In this document: piece after piece, positions 25,401-32,677 of the stretch
How positions within the stretch are numbered: position 1 is the stretch's first letter
Layout of the letters: every line of letters begins with the position of its first letter
Assembly: GCA_963836775.1 (NCBI GenBank)
Contig: CAWIKR010000002.1
Coordinates: 1,364,001 to 1,428,000, forward strand
Direction of reading: 5' to 3'
Length of the DNA stretch: 64,000 nt
From: DASQPR01 sp963836775
GTDB lineage: Bacteria; Actinomycetota; Actinomycetes; Mycobacteriales; Micromonosporaceae
Position numbers and translations under genes: made by a program
Notes under the pieces: model-generated
The model's database searches: none
What the model was told of the DNA's origin: nothing
What the model saw: the letters and a program-made list of their open reading frames with translations, nothing else

Positions 25401-26510
25401 TTAGTCGTTGGCGACAACGTCGGTCGACTCGGCGCTCTCCGGAGCGCCGATCTCGGTCGGCGTCTCGACGACCTCGGCGGTGGGCTCGGGTTCCGGGGTC
25501 GCGAGCTCGGCCTCGGCCGCGCTGCCCGGCACATCCATGGTGGCGACGACGGCTTCGGCTGCGGCCTCCGCGGTCGGCTCGGCCGGCTCACTGTCGATGT
25601 CGCCGTCCGACGCCACCGGCTGATCGGCCGCGCTGTCGGACGCCACGGCATTGTCGGCCGCAGTGCCGAACGGCTCGGCAAGGTCAGCGTCGCCCGCGGA
25701 CACCGACTCAGCGTCTGGAGCAACCGCCTCGGCGCCGTGCACCTCAACATCGACCACTTCGCTGTCGTCGAAGATCGTCGGGGCCTCGTCCACCTCGGGT
25801 GCCGCGTCGATCAGCACCTCGGAGTGAGCGCCACAGCCGTGATCGACCGAGACCACCTGACCGTCATCGGGCGCGTACAGGTTGGCGCAGACACCGAACG
25901 CTTGCCGCATCGCACCCGCGAGCGGCAGGTAGAACCCGCAAGTGACGCAGCGCGCGGTGGGCGGAGCGGCCTGCGCGATGGCGGCCTGCGGACCGTGATC
26001 GCCCTCATACCACCGATCGGCGGCGTCCAGGCGGCCGTCCCGGGACAGCACCCGGACCCGGCCCAGGCCGATCTCCCAGACCACATCCTCGATCGCCGGG
26101 TCGTCGGACAGCAGGTAGCCGGGGACCAGGCGATCGTCGTCCGGCGCGGTCGGCATCAGATCGCCGATGCCCAGGTCGCCGGGACGGACCCGCTCCTCCC
26201 ACGGCACCCACTCCGGCGGAGTCAGTGCGTCCGGGCCGGGCAGCAGGACCGATTCCGAGACCGTCACCTGCTTGCTGCGCGGCGTCCGGGTGACCACCAC
26301 GGCCCACCGCCAGCCGCGATAGCCGGGCAGGTTGCATTCGAAGTAGTGGGTGACGATGCGGTCGCCCTCGGCCACCGCCTCGACGTAGTCGCCGGCAACA
26401 TCCTCGGTGATCGACGCGCGTGCGAGGTCGACCGCGGCGGCGCAGATCTCATCGATCTTGGCGGCCCGGGCCGAGGCCGAACGCGGGGAGGTGGAAACCG
26501 GTCCTGTCAC
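25401..26510 (-). CDS. DUF3027 domain-containing protein
   Basis: A 369-residue protein with the actinobacterial DUF3027 domain in the first 240 residues: YVEAVAEGDRIVTHYFECNLPGYRGWRW, then WVPWEERVRPGDLGIGDLMP, then CVTCGFYLPLAG...CANLY...HGCGAHSE, where three to four Cys plus His suggest a metal site. The last 130 residues are a low-complexity acidic Ala/Glu/Asp/Val tail, probably disordered. Function unknown; the domain is conserved in actinobacteria and in Streptomyces lies near mqnB/mqnD and cspB, as here. Confidence 0.88.
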   Translation of the reverse strand: MTGPVSTSPRSASARAAKIDEICAAAVDLARASITEDVAGDYVEAVAEGDRIVTHYFECNLPGYRGWRWAVVVTRTPRSKQVTVSESVLLPGPDALTPPEWVPWEERVRPGDLGIGDLMPTAPDDDRLVPGYLLSDDPAIEDVVWEIGLGRVRVLSRDGRLDAADRWYEGDHGPQAAIAQAAPPTARCVTCGFYLPLAGAMRQAFGVCANLYAPDDGQVVSVDHGCGAHSEVLIDAAPEVDEAPTIFDDSEVVDVEVHGAEAVAPDAESVSAGDADLAEPFGTAADNAVASDSAADQPVASDGDIDSEPAEPTAEAAAEAVVATMDVPGSAAEAELATPEPEPTAEVVETPTEIGAPESAESTDVVAND

Positions 26511-26759
26511 CCGGCCATTGTTGCCTATAACTGGCCGACTACCGAGCGCCGGGGCCCGAACTGCCCGATCTGGATCTCCCGATCGGGGGCCGGCCGACCG
26601 TCAGGGCCGTCGCTGGACCGCCTCGGACAATCGGACTGCCTGCCGACCGTCTAGCGACACCGCGGCCGGTGGCCATCGGATCCGGGGGAACAGGCTCTTA
26701 AGAACGCTAACCCGCCGCAGATGTGCGAAAGGTCGCACGCGTGCGTAAGGATGGTGGGC

Positions 26760-28472
26760 ATGCCGGGAGCGGATAGCGCGGGACGAGCGGTGGGCACCAC
26801 GATCAAGGGTGCCCGGGCCGCCGCGCGCGGCGGGCGGCGGTCCGCCGGCTGGATCGGCCGGCGGGTCGGCGCGTTCCGGCGGCTCGGCGGCGCCGGCGAG
26901 GCCGGCATGATGCGACTGCTTGATCTGCATGCCGCGTCCTGCGCCGGCGACACCCTGATCACCATCGGCCTGGCCGGGACCATCTTCTTCAACGCCGACG
27001 TCGGCCAGGCTCGTGGCCGGGTGGCGCTCTACCTGATCATCACGATGGTCCCGTTCGCGCTGCTCGCACCGGTGGTCGGCCCGCTGCTGGACCGGTTCCG
27101 GCACGGCCGCCGCTATGCGCTGGCGGTGACCATGTTGGGCCGGGCGTTCCTGGCATGGCTGATCTCCGACTACATCCACGGCTTCGGGCTCTTCCCGGCC
27201 GCGTTCGGCGTGCTCGCGCTGTCCCGGGCCTACGGCGTGGCGCGCAGTGCCGCCGTGCCCCGGCTGCTGCCACCCGGTCTTGGTCTGTCCGAAGCCGGTG
27301 CCCGAGCATCCATCTTCGGCACAGTGGCCGGCGCGGTCGCGGCGCCGATCGGTCTGCTGGCCATCAAGATCGGCCCACAGTGGCCGCTGCGGGTGGCGTC
27401 GGTCGTGTTCATCATCGGCGCCGTGGTGGCGATGCGGCTTCCGGCCCGAGCCGACTCCGATCCACCCGAGGTGCTGCCGCGGATCTTCCAGATGCCCGGA
27501 CGCCGGACCGTCAAGGTGCTCGAAGGCCGCCTGATCACCGAGGCACTCATCGGGTGCGCCGCGCTTCGCGGTCTCTATGGCTTCCTCACGCTGTTCCTGG
27601 CCTTCGCGATCAAGTCCGGAGCCGTGTCGACCAAGTTTCTGGGCGTGACGCTGCATCAGACGACCGCCCTGGCCCTTGCCATTGGCGCCCTGGGCGTCGG
27701 ATCGTTCATCGCCACCGCGGTCGGGGCTCGGATGAGCATCAAACGCCCACTGTGGCTTCAGGCCATCGGGATCGTCGCCGTCGCGGTCGCGGCGCTGGCC
27801 GCGCTGATCTTCTACTCACTCACCTTCGTGGTGATCCTGTGCCTGGTCACTGCCGTTGCCAGCGGTCTGGCCAAGCTCGCGGTGGACGCGTCGATCCAGG
27901 AGCGGATCCCGGAAAACGTGCGGGCCAGCGCGTTCGCCCACTCTGAGACGCTGCTGATGCTCGCCTGGGTGATCGGCGGCGCGATCGGCCTGATCCCGTT
28001 CTCCGGCCGGATCGGCGTGATCGTCTGCACCATCGGAATCGCAGTCTCGGCCGCGCGCGCAGTGCTGGTCGCCATGCAGCTGCGCAAGGAGCGGCTGAGC
28101 GGCATCTCCAATGACTCGACGGTGTCGATGTCCGGACCCAGCGCGCCGGCCCCGGTCACGACACCCGTCACCGGTCCGACCGCGACCGCGCCGGCCGCAG
28201 CCGGCACGACCCGGCAGCTCGGTCCCGTGGCGCCGACCACCGCCCGGCTGCGAAGCTTCCGCACCTTGCAGCAACCATTGCCCGGCACGACCCCGCAGAC
28301 CTCGAAGACGAAGGGCAGCCGCTGGGGGCGTCGCAAGAAGACCGGCGACACCGCTGATGAGCTGCCCGAGACGAAGGTGGAACCGGTGCGCACCGACGTG
28401 TTGCCACGTGGACAGGACGACCAGCCGTCCTACCACCTCTACCGGCCCTCGACTCTGGACGACAGCGAATGA
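26760..28472 (+). CDS. MFS-type transporter with long cytoplasmic tail, coupled to mqnB
   Basis: About 570 residues. A basic N-terminus (about 50 residues) precedes roughly 12 helices: the first LITIGLAGTIFFN, then YLIITMVPFALLAPVVGPLLDRF as the helix 2-3 MFS loop. A 110-residue Thr/Pro/Ala-rich cytoplasmic tail with KGSRWGRRKKTGD follows helix 12. The start at 26760 has AAGGA 8 nt upstream; a 12-bp palindrome CGCACGCGTGCG (26734-26745) lies just before. Its stop overlaps mqnB (ATGA), so it heads the mqnB-mqnD operon. The substrate might be a menaquinone precursor; this is inference from position only. Confidence 0.87.
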   Translation: MPGADSAGRAVGTTIKGARAAARGGRRSAGWIGRRVGAFRRLGGAGEAGMMRLLDLHAASCAGDTLITIGLAGTIFFNADVGQARGRVALYLIITMVPFALLAPVVGPLLDRFRHGRRYALAVTMLGRAFLAWLISDYIHGFGLFPAAFGVLALSRAYGVARSAAVPRLLPPGLGLSEAGARASIFGTVAGAVAAPIGLLAIKIGPQWPLRVASVVFIIGAVVAMRLPARADSDPPEVLPRIFQMPGRRTVKVLEGRLITEALIGCAALRGLYGFLTLFLAFAIKSGAVSTKFLGVTLHQTTALALAIGALGVGSFIATAVGARMSIKRPLWLQAIGIVAVAVAALAALIFYSLTFVVILCLVTAVASGLAKLAVDASIQERIPENVRASAFAHSETLLMLAWVIGGAIGLIPFSGRIGVIVCTIGIAVSAARAVLVAMQLRKERLSGISNDSTVSMSGPSAPAPVTTPVTGPTATAPAAAGTTRQLGPVAPTTARLRSFRTLQQPLPGTTPQTSKTKGSRWGRRKKTGDTADELPETKVEPVRTDVLPRGQDDQPSYHLYRPSTLDDSE

Positions 28473-29095
28473 GGTTGCTGGTCGTCACGGCGGTCGACGC
28501 GGAACGACAGGCCGTGCTGGAGGGCGGCCCGAACCTCGACGTCGTGACCGTCGGAGTCGGAATGCCCGGGGCGGCCGCACACACCGCGTTGGTTCTGGCC
28601 CGGGCCGAGACTGCCTTCGACGCCGTCGTCAGCACCGGCATCGCCGGAGGGTTCGACGGACGCGCCGCGATCGGCGAGACCGTCATCGCGACGCGTACGG
28701 TCGCCGGCGATCTGGGGGCCGAGTCGCCGGACGGTTTCCTCACGGTGGACGAGCTCGGGTTCGGGTTGTCCGCCTGGGACACCGATCCCCAGCTGCGCCA
28801 GCTGCTGGCGGCGCAGCTGGCCAACGTGCGCGCCGGTGCGATCGTGTCGGTGAACACGGTGACCGGCTCGGCAGAAAGTGCGACGGCGTTGGTCGCCCGG
28901 CATCCGGACGCCGTCGCCGAAGCGATGGAGGGGTTCGGCGCCGCCTGCGCGGCGGCGGCCGTGACGCTCCCGTTCGCCGAGGTGCGCACGATCTCCAACC
29001 AGGTCGGGCCGCGGGACCGGGCGGCGTGGCGGATCGGCGATGCCCTGACCGCCCTGCGCGACGTCGGCGCGGCGTTGGCTACGTTGGAGTCATGA
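28469..29095 (+). CDS. mqnB: Futalosine hydrolase
   Basis: A 208-residue nucleosidase of the MTA/SAH phosphorylase superfamily: LLVVTAVDAERQAVL, VVSTGIAGGFDGRAAIGE and VEAMEGFGAACAA (conserved MEG motif), then NQVGPRDRAAWRI. It hydrolyses futalosine to dehypoxanthine futalosine and hypoxanthine in the alternative menaquinone pathway. Start and stop overlap the MFS gene and mqnD by 4 bp each, so all three are translationally coupled. Adjacent to mqnD, which strengthens the assignment over a generic nucleosidase. Confidence 0.95.
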   Translation: MRLLVVTAVDAERQAVLEGGPNLDVVTVGVGMPGAAAHTALVLARAETAFDAVVSTGIAGGFDGRAAIGETVIATRTVAGDLGAESPDGFLTVDELGFGLSAWDTDPQLRQLLAAQLANVRAGAIVSVNTVTGSAESATALVARHPDAVAEAMEGFGAACAAAAVTLPFAEVRTISNQVGPRDRAAWRIGDALTALRDVGAALATLES

Positions 29096-29937
29096 CCGCC
29101 CCGCTGTCGCTTGCGATCTCGCCCTGCCCCAACGACACCTTCGCTTTCCACGCACTGGTGCACGGCTTGGTGGCCGGGGCGCCGCCGATCGAGGTGACCT
29201 TCGCCGACGTGGACGTCACCAACACGGCCGCGCTGGACGGACGATTCGACCTGGTCAAAGTCTCCTACGCGGCGCTGCCGTGGCTGCTGGATCGCTACGC
29301 GCTGCTGCCCTGCGGCGGCGCGCTGGGTCGCGGCTGCGGGCCGCTGCTGCTGGTCAAGGACGCGCTGGTCAACGGCTCCGACAAGGCCGATCTGCGCGGC
29401 AAGACGGTCGCGGTGCCCGGCGACCGCACGACCGCCTACCTGCTATTCCGGCTCTGGGCCGAGCAGGCGCCGGAGCGAGCGCCGGGCGACATCGTGGTGG
29501 TGCCGTTCGAGAAGATCATGCCGGGCGTCGCCGACGGGACCTACGACGCCGGCCTGGTCATCCACGAGGCCCGGTTCACCTATCCGCGATATGGCCTGGG
29601 CCAGCTGGTGGACCTCGGCGAGTGGTGGGAGGCGGACACCGGGTTGCCGATCCCGCTGGGCGCGATCCTCGCCCATCGCGAGCGGGTCGATGCCGCGGCG
29701 GCGACCGAATGGGTACGCGCATCCGTCCGGCACGCCTGGGCCGACCCGAGCGACAGCGATGCCTACGTCATCGAGCATGCCCAGGAGATGGAGCGTGACG
29801 TGGTGAACCAGCACATCGGGCTCTACGTCAACAACTTCACCGAAGACCTGGGCCCGGACGGTTACGGCGCCGTTCGCGCGCTTCTCGATCGGGCTGCCGC
29901 GGCCGGCCTCGTACCGCCGATCCCCGCCGACCTCTAG
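29092..29937 (+). CDS. mqnD: 1,4-dihydroxy-6-naphthoate synthase
   Basis: A 281-residue MqnD of the periplasmic-binding-protein-like fold: AISPCPNDTFAFHALVHG at the N-terminus (the SPCPNDT signature), VSYAALPWLLDRY, FEKIMPGVADGTYDAGLVIHEARFTY (His of the active site) and VNNFTEDLG. It converts cyclic dehypoxanthine futalosine to 1,4-dihydroxy-6-naphthoate. ATG at 29092 overlaps the mqnB stop. The longer frame back to 28111 overlaps mqnB and the MFS gene and is a shadow. Confidence 0.95.
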   Translation: MTAPLSLAISPCPNDTFAFHALVHGLVAGAPPIEVTFADVDVTNTAALDGRFDLVKVSYAALPWLLDRYALLPCGGALGRGCGPLLLVKDALVNGSDKADLRGKTVAVPGDRTTAYLLFRLWAEQAPERAPGDIVVVPFEKIMPGVADGTYDAGLVIHEARFTYPRYGLGQLVDLGEWWEADTGLPIPLGAILAHRERVDAAAATEWVRASVRHAWADPSDSDAYVIEHAQEMERDVVNQHIGLYVNNFTEDLGPDGYGAVRALLDRAAAAGLVPPIPADL

Positions 29938-29944
29938 CCCCACG

Positions 29945-30029
29945 GACCTCTGGTCCAGGCGGACGTCCGGTCCAGGCCGACCTCCGGTCCAGGCCGACCT
30001 CTGGTCCAGGCCGACCTCCAGTCCCGTGG
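29945..30029. repeat. Five tandem 17-bp units
   Basis: Units near GACCTCYGGTCCAGGCC begin at 29945, 29962, 29979, 29996 and 30013 (the last degenerate), directly after the mqnD stop and running into the left arm of the 18-bp inverted repeat. Confidence 0.85.
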
Positions 30030-30081
30030 ATCTTGAACGTCTATCGTCAAATAGCAGCGACAAACGTTCAAGATCCACGGG
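30023..30081. terminator. 18-bp perfect inverted repeat between convergent genes
   Basis: CCCGTGGATCTTGAACGT (30023-30040) and its complement (30064-30081) around a 23-nt loop, between the mqnD stop and the antiporter stop. It can act on either strand; no long T-run, so function as a terminator is likely but not certain. Confidence 0.7.
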
Positions 30082-30087
30082 TTTGGT

Positions 30088-31188
30088 CTACGGCGACGCG
30101 GCGAAGAACACGAAGGCGGCGAATATCGCCAAGTGGATACCGCCCTGCAGCAGCGTGGCCCACCCCGGCACGATGGTGAGGATGCCGACCACCGCGGTCA
30201 GTGCCAGCAGAACGAGCTGGACCGCGCCGAGGCCGAGCACCAGCGGACCGCTGAGCCAGATCGAGGCGACGGCGATCGCCGGGATGGTCAGCCCGATGCT
30301 CGCCATCGATGATCCGAACGCGAGATTGAGACTGGTCTGCACGCGATCCCGAGTCGCGGCCCGCACCGCGGCGAGAGTCTCCGGCAACAGCACGACGAGC
30401 GCGATGACGACCCCCACAAAGGATTGCGGCAGATTCGCGAGCCGCACCGCGGACTCGATCGCCGGCGAGATCAGCTTGGCCGAGCCGACCACTCCGATCA
30501 GCGCGACCAGCAGCAGAACCAGGCTGGTCCAGGCGGCGCCGGCGGTCGGCGGCTCACCGTGGTCGTCGTCGTCCGGTTCGGCACTGGCGCGCGAGACCGG
30601 AATGAAGTCTTCACGGTGACGGCGGGTTTGCATCGCTACGAAGAGTCCGTAGAGCGCCAGCGACGCCACCGCGGCGTCGATGAGCTGCGACGTGGAGAAC
30701 TCCGGACCCGGGCGGGAGGTGGTGAAATTCGGCAGCACCAAACTCAGCGTCGCCAGCGTGAGAACCGTGGCGAACGCGCCGCCGGTGCCCTCCGGGTTGA
30801 AGTGTGCCCGGTGCGTGCGCCATGCCGCGACCAGGAGTGCCACGCCGACGATGCCGTTGCACGTGATCATGACGGCGGCGAAAACCGTGTCCCGGGCCAG
30901 CGTCGCGACTTTCGCGCCGCCGCCGGCCATCAGTGTCACGATCAACGCCACCTCGATGACGGTGACGGCGACCGCCAGCACCAGCGACGCGAACGGCTCG
31001 CCGACCCGATGGGCGATCACCTCGGCGTGGTGGACAGCAGCGATGATGGCGCCGGCCAGGCCAAGACCGACGAGGACCTGGACCGCTGGTGACAAGTGCC
31101 GGCCGTAGGCGGCGACGAACAGGACGACGGCGACGATCGGCGCCACGACCGTCCAATGCAAAAACCGCATACCGGCCTTGACCGCCAC
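30088..31188 (-). CDS. Cation/H+ antiporter of the CaCA family (ChaA-like)
   Basis: A 366-residue polytopic protein with about 11 helices and two inverted halves. Each half carries an acidic alpha-repeat motif: GEPFASLVLAVAVTVIEVAL in the first, and VVIALVVLLPETLAAVRAA with FGSSMASIGLTIP in the second, with the transport Glu residues. A hydrophilic acidic loop (EPDDDDHGEPPT) links them. It exchanges Ca2+ or Na+ for H+ across the membrane. Convergent with mqnD. E. coli ChaA is the closest well-known relative. Confidence 0.92.
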   Translation of the reverse strand: MAVKAGMRFLHWTVVAPIVAVVLFVAAYGRHLSPAVQVLVGLGLAGAIIAAVHHAEVIAHRVGEPFASLVLAVAVTVIEVALIVTLMAGGGAKVATLARDTVFAAVMITCNGIVGVALLVAAWRTHRAHFNPEGTGGAFATVLTLATLSLVLPNFTTSRPGPEFSTSQLIDAAVASLALYGLFVAMQTRRHREDFIPVSRASAEPDDDDHGEPPTAGAAWTSLVLLLVALIGVVGSAKLISPAIESAVRLANLPQSFVGVVIALVVLLPETLAAVRAATRDRVQTSLNLAFGSSMASIGLTIPAIAVASIWLSGPLVLGLGAVQLVLLALTAVVGILTIVPGWATLLQGGIHLAIFAAFVFFAASP

Positions 31189-31234
31189 GGCCTAACCCTG
31201 GCAGACGACTTGCCCGCGTTAAGCCGAATTCCGG

Positions 31235-31621
31235 CTAGATCTCCAACTCCCGGGCCACCGCATGGACGACCTCGGCGATCTTCTTCGTGTTCTTCTTCTC
31301 CGGGAACCGACCACGGCGCAGGTCCGGCATGATCTTCAGCTCCAGGACCTTGATCATGTCCTCGATCAGGCCGTGCAACTCCTCCGGCGGGCGTCGGCGC
31401 AACTCGGCGACCGAGGCCGGCGCGTCCAGCACCTTGACCGCGAGTGCCTGGTTGCCCTTGCGGGACTCGACGACGCCGAAGTCGACCCGCTGGCCCGGCG
31501 TCAGGGCGTCGAGCCCGTCCGGCAGCGCAGCTTTGTGCACGAACACGTCACCGCCGTCATCGCGGGTGAGAAAGCCGAAGCCCTTCTCAGTGTCGTACCA
31601 CTTAACTCGACCCGTAGGCAC
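31235..31621 (-). CDS. cspB: Cold-shock domain protein with C-terminal extension (CspB-like)
   Basis: A 128-residue protein: an N-terminal cold-shock domain (residues 1-65) with RNP1 KGFGFLTRDD and RNP2 DVFVHKAAL, and an alpha-helical C-terminal extension of about 60 residues ending KIAEVVHAVARELEI. This longer type, near mqnD and a DUF3027 gene, is conserved in Streptomyces (the CspB relative). It binds single-stranded nucleic acid. Monocistronic; the short canonical CspA lies at 50333-50536. Confidence 0.92.
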   Translation of the reverse strand: MPTGRVKWYDTEKGFGFLTRDDGGDVFVHKAALPDGLDALTPGQRVDFGVVESRKGNQALAVKVLDAPASVAELRRRPPEELHGLIEDMIKVLELKIMPDLRRGRFPEKKNTKKIAEVVHAVARELEI

Positions 31622-31752
31622 CGCACAACCTCAGTTCACATCGGAGTCCACCGGCACGTCACGGGTTGCGCCGCAAACCGATGGGGAACATAGATCACGC
31701 TACTCGCGCATCCGCCAGGCTAGCGACTCGATGGTGGAACGCCCAAGCGAGA

Positions 31753-32361
31753 TTAAGTGCTCGTCAGGTGACCGGCCAGCCAGGCCCGGAAACCGGTCAG
31801 GTCGGGCAGCACCACGTCGGCGCCGGCGGCGGCCAGTTCGGCAGCGGTGGTCGGACCAGTGGACACTCCGACCGCGGTCACTCCGGCCGCGACCGCGGCC
31901 TGCATGTCCGCCTCGTAGTCGCCGACATAGGCCAGGGCGTCGTACTTGCGCAACGCATCCCGCTTCCCGTCCGCATACGCCCACCCGACCACGGCGTCCA
32001 CCGTGAGACCGCAATGCACCAGGTGCGCTTCGACGTTCGGCGCGTACTTCGAACTGATCACGACGACGCGGCCACCGGCGTCGCGCACCGCGGCCACCGC
32101 GTCCAGCGCTCCGGGCGTCGGAGGTGACGACTCGATCGCATAGGCGGGATACAGCTCCCGATAGAGGTCGGCCATGGCCGGCACCTCGGCGGCGGGAAAG
32201 AACCGGGACAGCTCCGACTCCAACGGCGGCCCGATCCGGATCGAGGACACGTCGATCGCAACTCCGGCGCGCAGCGCGAGCTGCTGATAGACCGCCCCAA
32301 TGCCGGGTCGCGAATCGATCAGCGTGAGGTCAAGGTCGAATCCGACGAACCGGCCGATCAC
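31753..32361 (-). CDS. HAD-family phosphatase (phosphoglycolate phosphatase-like)
   Basis: A 202-residue HAD hydrolase with all motifs: FDLDLTLIDSR (nucleophile and acid Asp), VVISSKYAPN (motif II Ser), Lys in the AYADGKRDAL region, and AYVGDYEADMQAA (motif IV acidic pair). The ATG overlaps the stop of the small upstream gene (ATGA). Cap type resembles C1 phosphatases of the Gph group. Physiological substrate not predictable. Confidence 0.9.
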   Translation of the reverse strand: MIGRFVGFDLDLTLIDSRPGIGAVYQQLALRAGVAIDVSSIRIGPPLESELSRFFPAAEVPAMADLYRELYPAYAIESSPPTPGALDAVAAVRDAGGRVVVISSKYAPNVEAHLVHCGLTVDAVVGWAYADGKRDALRKYDALAYVGDYEADMQAAVAAGVTAVGVSTGPTTAAELAAAGADVVLPDLTGFRAWLAGHLTST

Positions 32362-32576
32362 AGGTGCTGCGGGAAGGCGTCCGGGCTCGGGTGCACATAG
32401 GTCAGCTTGGACACCGGCATTGGGAGCACCAGATCGTCACCGAACGGCGAGGCGGCACCAGCGCGGTCGAACGTCGCCTCGGTCAACGGCAGCCGGCCCT
32501 CGGCGAGCGGCCGGACCTTGGAGACAGTGCGCGGCGCGACCATGTCGACATCCGTGCCGGACTGGTTCCTGCTCAT
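32358..32576 (-). CDS. Small hypothetical protein preceding the HAD gene
   Basis: 72 residues, no transmembrane or signal segment. The sequence (VSKVRPLAEGRLPLTEATFDRAG... LTYVHPSPDAFPQHL) is moderately conserved-looking, proline-containing and mixed-charge. It overlaps the HAD gene start by 4 bp, supporting translation. I do not recognise the family. It diverges from the helicase-associated gene 100 bp away. Confidence 0.7.
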   Translation of the reverse strand: MSRNQSGTDVDMVAPRTVSKVRPLAEGRLPLTEATFDRAGAASPFGDDLVLPMPVSKLTYVHPSPDAFPQHL

Positions 32577-32677
32577 GACGCTCCTTGATCACCGATGCGC
32601 TGGGCCTCTGGCCGCGCCCCTCGGATCAGTCTTCCACACCAGTTTCGGAACAACCCGGCTCGGCCCAGTAGTTTGGG

